From Pseudomonas tohonis (GTDB taxonomy: Bacteria > Pseudomonadota > Gammaproteobacteria > Pseudomonadales > Pseudomonadaceae), in the NCBI RefSeq assembly GCF_012767755.2, contig NZ_AP023189.1:2730001-2794000 (forward strand): a stretch of 64,000 nucleotides of DNA, in the 5' to 3' direction. Position 1 is the stretch's first letter; every line of letters begins with the position of its first letter. This document shows, piece by piece, positions 35,487-43,734 of this stretch. The position numbers were made by a program, and so were the translations under genes. The notes beneath the pieces are model-generated. The model was not told the origin of the DNA. It was given only the letters and a program-made list of their open reading frames with translations, and made no database searches.

Positions 35487-36458
35487 ATGACTACATCCGC
35501 CTTGCTCGAGACCCGGCGAGCCAGTACCTGCGACATCCCGGTCGAACAACGCCTGCGGTTCTGGGAGCAGTACAACGCCTCCATCCTCGTCGGCCTCAAA
35601 TGCTCCTCCTACGCCGACGGCGGCCTGGCCGCCTCGCAGACCAACCTCGAACTGGGCGCCATGAGCCTCGCCCTGGTGCGCGGCAACGAGCACGTGGTGG
35701 AGCGCGACTGCTCGATGATCCGCTCCGTGCCCAAGGAATCGGTGTTCGTCTCCCTGGTGCAGGAAAGCCGCTCGTTCTTCTACCAGGGCGAAGGCTGCAC
35801 CCTGCTGGAGCCGGGGGAGATGATCATCTACCGCACCGACAAGCCCTACCTGTTCGGCTTCTCCGGCGCCATGCGCCAGTTCATCTTCGACATCCCCCAG
35901 GCGCTGTTCGGCGAACGCTGCCTGGGCCGCCTCGACGGCCCGCTCAAGGTCGGCGCGGAAACCCGCCTGCAACGCCTGCTCACCCGCACCCTCTGCGAGC
36001 GCACCCAGGGCTTCTTCGACCGCCCCGCCAACCGCGAAGCCGAGCACTTCGAAGGCGACGTGCTGGAGCTGCTCTCCAGCATCATCGCCGGGCAAACCGG
36101 CGAGCACCGCGTCAGCGCCCTCAGCGCCTCCTACCTGCTCGCCGCCAAACGCCTCATTGCCGAACAACTCGGCGACCCGGCCCTCAGCTGCGAACGCGTC
36201 GCCCAGGGCATCGGCATCTCCGTGCGCCACCTCACCCGCCTGTTCGCCCAGGAAGGCGGCTCACCCAGCCGCTACATCGCCGACCGCCGCCTCGAACTCG
36301 CCCACCGCCTGCTCAGCAGCCCGCAGGCTAGCGGCCTGGATATCAGCGAGGTGGCCTACCGGCACGGCTATTCGAGCCAGGCGCATTTCGCGCGGAGCTT
36401 CAAGGCGAGGTATGGGAGGACGCCGAGTGAGGTGAGGGGGGAGGTGGGGGAACGCTAG
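35487..36458 (+). CDS. AraC family regulator of the cupin operon
   Basis: This 323-residue protein has an N-terminal AraC-binding-like domain (residues about 20-190, with RFWEQYNASILVGLKCSSY and EPGEMIIYRTDKPYLFGFSG) and a C-terminal AraC/XylS DNA-binding domain (LSCERVAQGIGISVRHLTRLF; ISEVAYRHGYSSQAHFARSFKARYGRTPSEVR). This type often regulates aromatic or hydroxylated-compound catabolism. ATG 35487 has only a weak upstream site (ATAAGA); the frame extends to 35406 without a better start. Its location opposite the cupin gene makes it the likely operon activator. Confidence 0.9.
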   Translation: MTTSALLETRRASTCDIPVEQRLRFWEQYNASILVGLKCSSYADGGLAASQTNLELGAMSLALVRGNEHVVERDCSMIRSVPKESVFVSLVQESRSFFYQGEGCTLLEPGEMIIYRTDKPYLFGFSGAMRQFIFDIPQALFGERCLGRLDGPLKVGAETRLQRLLTRTLCERTQGFFDRPANREAEHFEGDVLELLSSIIAGQTGEHRVSALSASYLLAAKRLIAEQLGDPALSCERVAQGIGISVRHLTRLFAQEGGSPSRYIADRRLELAHRLLSSPQASGLDISEVAYRHGYSSQAHFARSFKARYGRTPSEVRGEVGER

Positions 36459-36521
36459 CTTAACTGCTTCCGATTGAAGTCAAAGGCCGGAGTTTATTCA
36501 GCTCCGTAGTGCGCCGATTCG

Positions 36522-37508
36522 TCAGAACGGTATGTCGTCGTCGAAGGGATCTACAACCTTCTTGGGAGGCAGAGCACTCTTTGGTAACTGCAGGTTTGTG
36601 ACAATGAACAGGTTTAGGATGTCCTCCCTGTCTATAAACATGATTTGAGAGCGCTTTGTGGCATCCAATTTGTTGCCTAGCCAATTCCTTGCCTGCTTTG
36701 TTATTTCACCGCCGGCGACGATGAATGCGTGGTCAACAAGCACTCGTCGATTCAGTTCAGGATCGAAAATCTCGTGCCCGAGCATCATGTTTACCTGATT
36801 GTGAATCTCAGCGATATTTGCAGAGCCAGCCTTGCCGACACCTGCCGAATCCAGCTTGCCCTTCTTTGCTTGTATACCGAAATAGAGGATATGGAGGGTC
36901 GGCAGGGTGTACTTCATCCAAACGTCCTTGCCGTATTCTAAGGCTTTGTCTTTGTGGCCCGCTGCCGTGATGCGATGAAAACCAAGCTGACGGAATAGCG
37001 GCAGCAGCACTTCCTCGATCAACTCATCTTCGGAGCACGTTTCGAGGTATGCAGTGAGCTGCTCTCGGCGCTTCACCTCTGCTGGAGTTAACGGACGATG
37101 AGGGTTCGCCATCTGCACAATGGTGTTCGTGGCAGTGTGGCGAAGCTGGCCGATACCTTGCTCGTCATAGAACGCCTCCCAACCTTCACGAGTCAGTACC
37201 GTATTTATTGCGGTAAGTGCTTTGCTCCTGTCCAGGTCACCGTCTTGCGCGTCGGCCTTGTCGAGAGTAGCGCGGATTATCCGGATGAAAGCATCAGGGG
37301 GAACCGAAGGACTGGGGTGTGGTAGTGACAGCACTTCCTCCAGTCTGCTTGCAACCCACGCCCATCGGGTTGAGCCGTCATGGGCGTAGTCCAAGTCACA
37401 GTCTTGAAAGAACTCGGTGATGTAGCTGCTTGAGCGATACCGAAAGTGCTCGGTGTCGCCACAAATAATGTGGGCGAGCTCTCTGAGATTCCTGCTCTTC
37501 CATTTCAT
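36522..37508 (-). CDS. AbiJ-like N-terminal domain protein with restriction-endonuclease-like core
   Basis: This is a 328-residue protein. Residues 1-120 (NLRELAHIICGD, YRSSSYITEFFQDCDLDYAHDGSTRWAWV) resemble, from memory, the AbiJ N-terminal domains of abortive-infection proteins. Residues about 170-260 carry YGKD (Asp195) and then GIQAKKGK (Gln213-x-Lys215), the spacing of a PD-(D/E)xK nuclease variant of the Mrr type. The C-terminus is acidic (PFDDDIPF). GGAG lies seven bases before ATG 37508; an upstream in-frame ATG (37547) is weaker. GC is low. It is divergent from the next gene and probably part of a defence cassette. Toxic nuclease activity is inferred, not shown. Confidence 0.65.
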   Translation of the reverse strand: MKWKSRNLRELAHIICGDTEHFRYRSSSYITEFFQDCDLDYAHDGSTRWAWVASRLEEVLSLPHPSPSVPPDAFIRIIRATLDKADAQDGDLDRSKALTAINTVLTREGWEAFYDEQGIGQLRHTATNTIVQMANPHRPLTPAEVKRREQLTAYLETCSEDELIEEVLLPLFRQLGFHRITAAGHKDKALEYGKDVWMKYTLPTLHILYFGIQAKKGKLDSAGVGKAGSANIAEIHNQVNMMLGHEIFDPELNRRVLVDHAFIVAGGEITKQARNWLGNKLDATKRSQIMFIDREDILNLFIVTNLQLPKSALPPKKVVDPFDDDIPF

Positions 37509-37721
37509 TTGCGCTCCGAGACTAGACCAGTGGGGGTTGAAGAACAATAGCTGATAAATCGACGTTGTGCTTCATGAGGGCTTTGATGGCCTAAGCAATA
37601 GCCAGTGCTTTTAATGCGAGGTTACGATAAATTATCTTTTGTTTGTTGTGCCGTCGGCTGACGACTCAGCTAATGTCCTGCCCGTTTATGATTCGCCAAA
37701 CCTTTTCCATAAGGATGACAC
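37509..37721. promoter_or_regulatory. Divergent promoter region of the low-GC cassette
   Basis: This AT-rich 213-bp stretch lies between the AbiJ-like gene (minus) and the 155-residue gene (plus). Several A/T runs suit -10 elements (for example TATCTTTTG), but none is decisive. No additional gene is seen. Confidence 0.4.
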
Positions 37722-38189
37722 ATGGTTGCTAAGAACATTGAGCGCTTCAATGAGATTACAGGGCAGGTGTTTGCCTGTCTGTACGAGTCGTTCCCCTTGC
37801 CAATAACACTCCGACCAAAACTGTTTGGTATTGAGGAGCACGAAGGTGGTGAGTACAGTCCGGAATTGGGAGAGACGCTGGGCGTAGAGCCGCAATCAGC
37901 GGAAGAAATACTATTTAAGCACAGCGTCACATGGCTGATCCAGGCGGGTTACATTACAGCGAAGAAACCCGACTACGATAGACACTTCTTCGCTGAGGCA
38001 CGACTGACCGCGAAGGGGTTGGAGGTGCTTAATGCAATACCAAAGACCCTTACTAAGCGTGAGCCCTTGGGCGAGCAATTGGCCGCAGCGTCAAAAGGTG
38101 GTGCTAAAGAGTTGATGCGTACCATTACAACGGAGGTGCTGGGCATGGGAGTGCGTTTGGGGCTTAAAACTATCGGAATGGATGGTTAG
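37722..38189 (+). CDS. Small protein of unknown function, winged-helix-like
   Basis: This 155-residue protein is encoded with low GC. AAGGATG precedes the ATG. The middle (FKHSVTWLIQAGYITAKKPDYDRHFFAEARLTAKGLEVLNAIP) has the helix-turn-helix-wing layout of winged-helix proteins, ending in LTAKGLEVLN, which is common in such folds. The C-terminus is a glycine- and threonine-rich helix (SKGGAKELMRTITTEVLGMGVRLGLKTIG). The family is not recognised. It sits between the AbiJ-like gene and the 767-residue nuclease-like gene, so it may regulate or restrain them. Confidence 0.6.
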   Translation: MVAKNIERFNEITGQVFACLYESFPLPITLRPKLFGIEEHEGGEYSPELGETLGVEPQSAEEILFKHSVTWLIQAGYITAKKPDYDRHFFAEARLTAKGLEVLNAIPKTLTKREPLGEQLAAASKGGAKELMRTITTEVLGMGVRLGLKTIGMDG

Positions 38190-38207
38190 CTTTCCAGAGG
38201 AGCCGAT

Positions 38208-38381
38208 TTGCCACTAAGTCACCTCGCCTATCAGGCGATCAGACCAAGCCTCTTAGCCCTTTTGCTGATGGAGGGATTTCGTAAGCGGCTCCTACCGTCC
38301 AAATCCGAGGCGGAAAGCTGGGCGCAAATTGTATCAATGGTAGTTTGTCTCATCGGGGAATTTCATAGCGATTGTTGGTGA
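38208..38381 (+). CDS. Possible small ORF (57 aa, TTG start)
   Basis: A TTG at 38208, five bases after AGAGGAG, opens 58 codons to a TGA at 38381. The product is helical with a hydrophobic start (LPLSHLAYQAIRPSLLALLLM) and a basic turn (RKRLLP). It resembles nothing I know. The ribosome-binding site and intergenic location are the only support, so it is listed with low confidence. Confidence 0.25.
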   Translation: MPLSHLAYQAIRPSLLALLLMEGFRKRLLPSKSEAESWAQIVSMVVCLIGEFHSDCW

Positions 38382-38430
38382 GTTTAGTCTGCCATCAAAC
38401 CAATATAGGTGGTTTAACAAGGAGGTTCAT

Positions 38431-40734
38431 ATGACAAATACAATGCGAGTCAACGTCTGTTACCGGCCACTTCGTATCGGTTGGGCAGTGCGCGAAGGTG
38501 ACATGGAAGCAATACGGCAAGCTGTGAAATATTCTCACTCTTTATGGGGTGGGAGATTCAATCCAATTTTAATTGTTGATCGCGAAGAGGAGGCGCGCCA
38601 GCAAGTTGAATTGTTTCGTGTTGATCTGATTTTGCCTTTGGGTGATAGTCAGGAAGTTAAGGATTTTCCAGGTAAATTTCCCCACTTAGTTAACCCATTT
38701 TTTGGTGAGTCTGTCTTTGTTAAGCAGGAAAAATGGAGGAGTTTTTCAAATATTCTAGATATCTCAAATGCTATTTCATATTGGTATGGAAAATCAGAGT
38801 GGAAGAATTTTCAGGATGCAAGATTGTGGGCTTGCAATTGGCAGCTAGATGATCCGCTAGCAGATGTTTTTCTTATGCAGCTTGGTGCCTATCCGAGTCC
38901 TGAAGAAATAGGTGTTAATTACGCGGAAATGGTTTTCGATGAGTTAGAGCCAGTTTCAAATGAATTGAAGTCAACTGACCCGATTCCCTCGGCTGTCTTG
39001 GAGCACCCTAGCTTAGCGTCTATCGGTGTGTTCGGCATAGATCGTCACTATTCAATAGTTGCAGGCTGGGATTGCCCTGGCTTTTTTGTCGGTGATGCTA
39101 ATGATTCGGATGATTTGGTTTGCTTTTGGAACCTTCGAGCATGCGATATTCCATTGTGGTTCGTCGATCTGGCTGCGCAGGATCGCTACTCTGAGCTAAT
39201 TCCAGAGTGGACAAAGATACTCCAGCGCTCAGTAGAGCATCGGAGCCATGAATGGGACCGGCGTTTAGGTATTTGGTCAAGAAAGGAAGTCGACGAAGAG
39301 GAGCGAATTTTTAAGGGATTACCATGCGATCGATGCCTGGTTAGGGATAGTTTCTGGACTGGTGGGACAGTAATTCCACCCACAATGTATCTAGCCGAGA
39401 TATCAACTCTAGGTGTAATGGGTGAATCACAGGGTATCCCTCGTGTTAGCTTCGCCTTGGCTAACAAGCCGTTTGATGATGATGTTCAGTTTCATACTCA
39501 GCATTTAGTTGCGTCACTTTCTTTTGTCGGAGGGCTCTATGGCGATGATCAATATACTTTTGATGTGCCTTATGTTCCGGAACTCAATGGGTTTTACTCG
39601 CGCGCTATGCTTTTCGACTATCGTCAGTTACGTGTGGAGTCTGAGCGATTAGGGGTGGTGGTTGGTGCTGCTGATCATGATAAGTTCTTAATCGCGACGC
39701 CAACTAGCAGTACGATGCGGGAAATATTCTCCCTGGCAGGTTTTAATAGCGGTCTTAGCAGTAGTGGTCGTATTGTTCGGCAAATAATTACGCAGCTAAG
39801 TGGTTTGCAGGGTGCTCGAGTTTTCAAGGTTCCTGGTGTTAGAAAGTTGCTTAAGACATACGGGCCGCGTGACACGTTCAGCGCTCAGACAGCAAATCAA
39901 ATTATTGCAGACAAAATTCCGGGGCAAAGTGCGACTATCGCTGAGCATCTCAATCTGTATCTCCGGCCCCGTCCGCCCGGAGTTAAGCTAACCCCGGGCG
40001 AGGTTTTCAATTATATGGTTGAGAAAGGGCTATTCCGTATGGGAGTAAACCTAGAATGCCATAAATGCGGAATGGCGAGTTGGACTGCGCTGGACGAGTT
40101 AAGGCAAAGAGCGTCGTGTGAGTTGTGTGGAAGTGGCTACGATGCAACGCGACAACTACTCGATAGTAAATGGGCTTTCCGGCGGTCAGGTTTGATGGGG
40201 TCGGAAAGAAATGCTCAAGGTGCAGTGCCAGTGGCGCTTACCTTGCAGCAGTTAGATACAACATTTCAGGGTAGTTTTCGCCGGAGCACCTATTCCACTT
40301 CATTAGATTTAAGAGCTGCAGAAAATTCAGGGCTACCAAATTGCGAGGTTGACTTCGTGTGGCTGATGAGTGAGCACAATAGCAAGCGCTCATCAGTGAT
40401 TCTTGCAGAGTGCAAGGATCAGGGGCCGATTAATCCTGAGGAATTTCAGAGGGATGTGAATAACATGCGTCGAGTCGCAGATGCTTTTCCTGAGCATCGA
40501 TTCGACGCATATGTGCTTTTCGTTAAGTTGGCACCATTCACAGCAGAAGAAGTTGAGATGGCTCGCACCTTGAACACGCCGTATCGGCATCGTGTGATAC
40601 TGTTGACCGCTAGGGAATTGGAACCTTATGGTCTACTTGATCGCGTCAAAGAACAATACGGGATCGATGGGTATATTCACTCTCCGAAAGACCTGGCTGA
40701 TGTAACGGCTAAGATATATTTCACCGCCCAGTAA
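38431..40734 (+). CDS. Zinc-finger plus PD-(D/E)xK nuclease-like protein, low GC
   Basis: This is a large 767-residue protein with no recognised family over its first 530 residues, though the N-terminus (MRVNVCYRPLRIGWAV, FNPILIVDREEEARQQVELFRVDLILP) looks alpha/beta. At Cys543-x2-Cys546 and Cys563-x2-Cys566 there is a zinc ribbon (LECHKCGMASW, ASCELCGSG). Around 625-760 a nuclease-like core follows: Asp641 in CEVDFVW and Glu660-x-Lys662 in ILAECKDQG, the PD-(D/E)xK pattern. AAGGAGG precedes ATG 38431. GC and codon use differ strongly from housekeeping genes. Together with the AbiJ-like protein it makes a plausible undescribed defence system. Confidence 0.7.
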   Translation: MTNTMRVNVCYRPLRIGWAVREGDMEAIRQAVKYSHSLWGGRFNPILIVDREEEARQQVELFRVDLILPLGDSQEVKDFPGKFPHLVNPFFGESVFVKQEKWRSFSNILDISNAISYWYGKSEWKNFQDARLWACNWQLDDPLADVFLMQLGAYPSPEEIGVNYAEMVFDELEPVSNELKSTDPIPSAVLEHPSLASIGVFGIDRHYSIVAGWDCPGFFVGDANDSDDLVCFWNLRACDIPLWFVDLAAQDRYSELIPEWTKILQRSVEHRSHEWDRRLGIWSRKEVDEEERIFKGLPCDRCLVRDSFWTGGTVIPPTMYLAEISTLGVMGESQGIPRVSFALANKPFDDDVQFHTQHLVASLSFVGGLYGDDQYTFDVPYVPELNGFYSRAMLFDYRQLRVESERLGVVVGAADHDKFLIATPTSSTMREIFSLAGFNSGLSSSGRIVRQIITQLSGLQGARVFKVPGVRKLLKTYGPRDTFSAQTANQIIADKIPGQSATIAEHLNLYLRPRPPGVKLTPGEVFNYMVEKGLFRMGVNLECHKCGMASWTALDELRQRASCELCGSGYDATRQLLDSKWAFRRSGLMGSERNAQGAVPVALTLQQLDTTFQGSFRRSTYSTSLDLRAAENSGLPNCEVDFVWLMSEHNSKRSSVILAECKDQGPINPEEFQRDVNNMRRVADAFPEHRFDAYVLFVKLAPFTAEEVEMARTLNTPYRHRVILLTARELEPYGLLDRVKEQYGIDGYIHSPKDLADVTAKIYFTAQ

Positions 40735-40884
40735 CCGAAGTCTAACTATGGATGCGGTGATCCACCTGTCGCGCAGCAGCTACGAGGATAAGCTGCGTTC
40801 TGTGGAGATGGTCGGGCTACTGTTGGGACGCCGGGTGCCTTGATAGATAGTGGGGCAGGGTGGTGGCGATATCTTCGAAACTAA

Positions 40885-40910
40885 AAACGCCGCACTCCCA
40901 TGCGGCGTTT
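40885..40910 (-). terminator. Intrinsic terminator of the BRO-type gene
   Basis: AAACGCCGCA (40885-40894) and TGCGGCGTTT (40901-40910) form a 10-bp stem around CTCCCA. Read on the minus strand it is followed by TTTTT-type bases. It lies 14 nt after the BRO stop codon and has a close copy at 28197-28220. Confidence 0.75.
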
Positions 40911-40924
40911 CCATTTCCACCTCT

Positions 40925-41422
40925 CTAGAAAAACCGCTTCCAACTCGGCCCATCCCCCAGCCGCGGGTCATCGTGCGCGGCCATGAAGCGCGGCAGGTCC
41001 TGGCGGGCGATCCAGGTTTCGCTTTGCCAGTGCAGCGCGGCGATGCGCTGGTTGGCCCAGGTCATCAGAATGCGTCGCGGACTGGCTTGCGGGTCGCGAT
41101 GGTAGTCGTGGAGGGTGGGGATCACTTCGTCGCTGAGCCACTGGCTGAGGGCGCAATGCTCGGGGTGGCCGAAGCGGTAGAGGGCGCGGTAGAGGCCGGC
41201 TTCGCTGATCAGTTCCACTTCTTCGCAAAGGCCTGTGCTGTAGCGCAGGTAGGCGAAGCGGAACTGGTGCGGGTATAGGCGCTTGGTTAGCCGATACGGC
41301 CGGGCGGCGGCGATCATCAAGGCGAAGTCGAGGGCGACGAACCAGGGTCGGTTGTCGATCATAACGGCGCGCAGTTGATGGCAGTGGCGTTGGAAGGTGA
41401 TGGGGGTATATGCGTCATGCAT
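40925..41422 (-). CDS. BRO-N domain protein (phage antirepressor-like)
   Basis: This 165-residue protein is of the BRO N-terminal type found in phage antirepressors and solitary accessory genes. YTPITFQRHCHQLRAVMIDNRPWFVALDFALMIAAARPYRLTKRL and EVELISEAGLYRALYRFGHPEHCALSQWLSDEVIPTLHDY match the domain's order of motifs. It probably binds DNA, although family members vary. GGAG lies eight bases before the start at 41422. An Ash/Icd-like ORF lies upstream on the opposite strand, and a decayed copy of this gene's 3' end lies at 28222-28338. It is likely of mobile-element origin. Confidence 0.8.
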   Translation of the reverse strand: MHDAYTPITFQRHCHQLRAVMIDNRPWFVALDFALMIAAARPYRLTKRLYPHQFRFAYLRYSTGLCEEVELISEAGLYRALYRFGHPEHCALSQWLSDEVIPTLHDYHRDPQASPRRILMTWANQRIAALHWQSETWIARQDLPRFMAAHDDPRLGDGPSWKRFF

Positions 41423-41892
41423 GGCGTTGCTCCAATGTTGAATTGAAGACTTGCCACCCACGCTGTCATTCAAGGGCGGCAAGCCGCGCGGGGTTGACAG
41501 ACCGGCAACATTGGAACCGGCAGGCCACGAGGACCTCCCCGCGCGACCTGCCATAGAGCAGAGCAGTTATGAAAACCTGCATGCGTGCTGATGCCTGCAA
41601 AAAACATTCGCCGTTTTTCGCATGCACCTCGCGGCGCATTCGCGCCAATGTTCTTACGGGCTGTCAAACCCGGCCACGGGATTGACCGTGACCGGCGCAG
41701 GATAGGGACGGGCGAGCCCGAGGGCAAGGGGGCGGGGTGGTTGCATGCGTTGGCTGCGCCACCCCCTTCGGGCGCCGCTGAACTCGGCGCCGCCGTTGCG
41801 GTTCCAACCTTCACGGGCTTGCGAACCCCGGGTGCCGTGGCACCCGGGCTGGCGCCGTGGTTGCCCGACTTCCTTTATATGAGGTTCGAACC
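41423..41892. other. Intergenic region with Ash/Icd-like frame
   Basis: These 470 bp contain the promoter of the BRO gene (41423-41530, no clear consensus) and the phage-like frame described separately. The ribosome-binding site of the CAP-domain gene (GAGG at 41881-41884) ends it. Confidence 0.5.
41591..41892 (+). other. Ash/Icd-like phage ORF remnant
   Basis: An open frame from about 41591 reads SHAPRGAFAPMFLRAVKPGHG and PPPSGAAELGAAVAVPTF. This pattern is shared by Ash family/host cell division inhibitor Icd-like ORFs in prophages and satellite elements. The frame continues to 42064, but the part after 41893 is only the shadow of the CAP-domain gene. Whether it is translated is unclear. 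Its presence beside a BRO gene supports a phage-related origin of this spot. Confidence 0.4.
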
Positions 41893-42741
41893 ATGCGCCC
41901 ACTTGCTGCCTTGCCCATCCGCGCCTTCACCTTCCTGCTCGGCCTGCTGCTCGCCACCGCTGCTTCCGCTGGCGAGGAGGCCATGTTGGTGGATGCCATC
42001 AACGCCTACCGCGCCCAGCCGCAGAACTGCGGCAACCAGCCCACCGTTGCGCTTACGCCGCTGACCAACGACCCGCGCCTGGTGCTGCCGACCGAGAACG
42101 GCGAGGCCTGGCGCGCGGCGCTGGGGCAATCCGGTTACCGCATTGGCGATGTGCGCACCATCCGCCTTTCCGGCCCGGCCAATGCCCAGGCGGCGTTCGC
42201 GGCGATGCAGGGTTATTGCGATGTGCTGTTGAACCCGCAGTTCGTCGATGTAGGCGTGAGCCAGGCGGGGCCGGTGTGGCGGGTGACCTTCGCCCGGCCG
42301 TTGCATAGCGCGGCTGTGACCGGCGGGCCGTCGCCGGTGTCGGCGCTGCTGGAGCAGGTGAACGCGGCGCGCGCGCAGCCTCGCCTCTGCGGGGGCGAGC
42401 CTTTCGCCTCGGCACCGCCGCTGACATGGAACCAGGCGCTGGCTGCGGCGGCGACCTCGCACAGCCAGTCGATGGCGCTCAACGGTTTCTTCGCCCATCA
42501 GGGCACCGACGGCAGTGCGCCGGCGGATCGGGCGCGCAGTGCGGGCTATACGGGCACGCGGGTGGCGGAAAGCATCGCCGCCGGGATGGGCTCGGCGGCT
42601 AGCGCGGTGCAGGGCTGGCTGGCCAGCCCCGAGGAGTGTTCGCGCCTGATGAGTCCGCTGTTCACCGACCTGGGCGGCGCCCAGTCGGCGGCGGCGAAGG
42701 CGGGTGGGGTTTATTGGACGCTGTTGTTGGGCGCTCCGTAA
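41893..42741 (+). CDS. Secreted CAP (SCP/PR1)-domain protein
   Basis: This 282-residue protein has a signal peptide (AFTFLLGLLLATAASAGEE). Two tandem CAP-like regions follow. The first (AMLVDAINAYRAQPQNCG) is degenerate. The second (SALLEQVNAARAQPRLCGGEPF, MALNGFFAHQGTDGSAPADRARSAGYTG, VAESIAAGMGSAASAVQGWLASPEECSRLM) has the CAP signature. Paired cysteines suggest disulfides. Bacterial CAP proteins are extracellular or periplasmic with unsettled functions. GAGG precedes ATG 41893. The gene stands alone between phage-like remnants and a repeat-rich intergenic region. Confidence 0.88.
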   Translation: MRPLAALPIRAFTFLLGLLLATAASAGEEAMLVDAINAYRAQPQNCGNQPTVALTPLTNDPRLVLPTENGEAWRAALGQSGYRIGDVRTIRLSGPANAQAAFAAMQGYCDVLLNPQFVDVGVSQAGPVWRVTFARPLHSAAVTGGPSPVSALLEQVNAARAQPRLCGGEPFASAPPLTWNQALAAAATSHSQSMALNGFFAHQGTDGSAPADRARSAGYTGTRVAESIAAGMGSAASAVQGWLASPEECSRLMSPLFTDLGGAQSAAAKAGGVYWTLLLGAP

Positions 42742-43041
42742 AAACCTAGCTGCGTGGCCATCGCGGCGTTGAAAGCGGCTTTCGATGGCCTGCCGGGACG
42801 TAGCCCGGACTTCAGTCCGGGGGCTTTGTGCGCATCGATTCCCGGGCTGAAGCCCGGGCTACGGGATGGTGCGGCTGGGAGGGGGCCGCCGGGAGCACCG
42901 TGCGGAGGTGCGCACGGCACACCCTACGGGGCGAGTTCATCCTGCCGAGTTCTTAGTTTGGATTGTCACGGACGGAGCCGATGGCTCATGACCACGCCCT
43001 GAGGACGTGGTTTTCCGCGTTCGAACGAAGGCCTGTCGCCC
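42742..43041. other. Intergenic region with two repeat elements
   Basis: These 300 bp hold a REP-like hairpin (42799-42865) and, at 42892-42931, an inverted relative of the GTAGGGTGTGCCGTGCGCACC hairpin found in the 12441-12747 duplication. No gene is visible. Convergent transcription ends here from the CAP gene and the TetR gene. Confidence 0.6.
42799..42865. repeat. REP-like hairpin
   Basis: CGTAGCCCGGACTTCAGTCC with GGGGGC, and the opposed CCCGGGCTGAAGCCCGGGCTACG, form a pair of inverted REP-type stems. A close relative occurs at 44633-44688. Such elements are dispersed in Pseudomonas intergenic regions. Confidence 0.75.
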
Positions 43042-43650
43042 TTACTTCGCCTTGGCCAGGCTTGCCATATAGGCCGCGAACATGTCGCTCAAGGCGCCGA
43101 TCAGTTCGCTGCGCGTGAGCGGCGGATGGGGGTGGCTCATGAAGCGGATGATGGTCATCAGCGCGCTGTTGATGACGACGTAGAGCGTGGGCAGCGGGTT
43201 GTCGATGGGGATTTCCCGCAGGTGGCGCAGCAGGTAGAGGCGGCAGAAGTCGAACAGGTGCTGTTCCATCTCGTCGACCACCTTCAAGGTGCGCAAGTCC
43301 TGCCAGTGGCGCGCCAGTTCGAGGTGCAGGCTGGCGTTGCGGTCGATGAATGCGAATACCGCCTGCAGCAGGCGCTCCACGGCGGCGTGTACGTCGTCCG
43401 CCAGCAAGGTGGTGGCGTTGTCGCGGATCACGCCGGCCAGCTCCTGGCTCATGCGGTCGAGCAGGGCCTCGACCAGGGCTTCCTTGCTGGCGAAGTACTG
43501 GTAGAGCGAACCGACACTGACCCCGGCCTCGGCGGCGATGAGGTTGGTGCTCAGGCGGGCCAGGCCGTCGCGGGCGATGACCAGGGCGCAGGCTTCCACC
43601 AGGTCGGCGACCATCTGTTGCGAGCGTTGTTGGCGAGGCTGCTTGCGCAT
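43042..43650 (-). CDS. TetR family regulator
   Basis: This 202-residue TetR protein has the N-terminal helix-turn-helix in LSTNLIAAEAGVSVGSLYQYFASKEALVEAL (residues about 32-62), preceded by QQMVADLVEACALVIARDG. The C-terminal helical domain (residues 70-200) would bind a ligand, unknown here. It is divergent from the MpaB-family oxygenase gene at 43735. A perfect inverted repeat between the two genes (43673-43694) is the probable operator, so it likely represses both itself and that gene. Confidence 0.92.
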   Translation of the reverse strand: MRKQPRQQRSQQMVADLVEACALVIARDGLARLSTNLIAAEAGVSVGSLYQYFASKEALVEALLDRMSQELAGVIRDNATTLLADDVHAAVERLLQAVFAFIDRNASLHLELARHWQDLRTLKVVDEMEQHLFDFCRLYLLRHLREIPIDNPLPTLYVVINSALMTIIRFMSHPHPPLTRSELIGALSDMFAAYMASLAKAK

Positions 43651-43672
43651 GGCGGGCTCCGGACGCGAATTG

Positions 43673-43694
43673 AATGCGAGCGGATAGTCGCATT
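43673..43694. promoter_or_regulatory. Candidate TetR operator
   Basis: AATGCGA (43673-43679) and TCGCATT (43688-43694) form a perfect inverted repeat with an 8-bp spacer, 23 bp before the TetR start and 41 bp before the MpaB-family start. Size and location are typical for TetR-type operators. Confidence 0.7.
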
Positions 43695-43734
43695 AGCGTG
43701 AGGGCGTTTCCAAGCACCTGCCGGAGCCGCTTCC

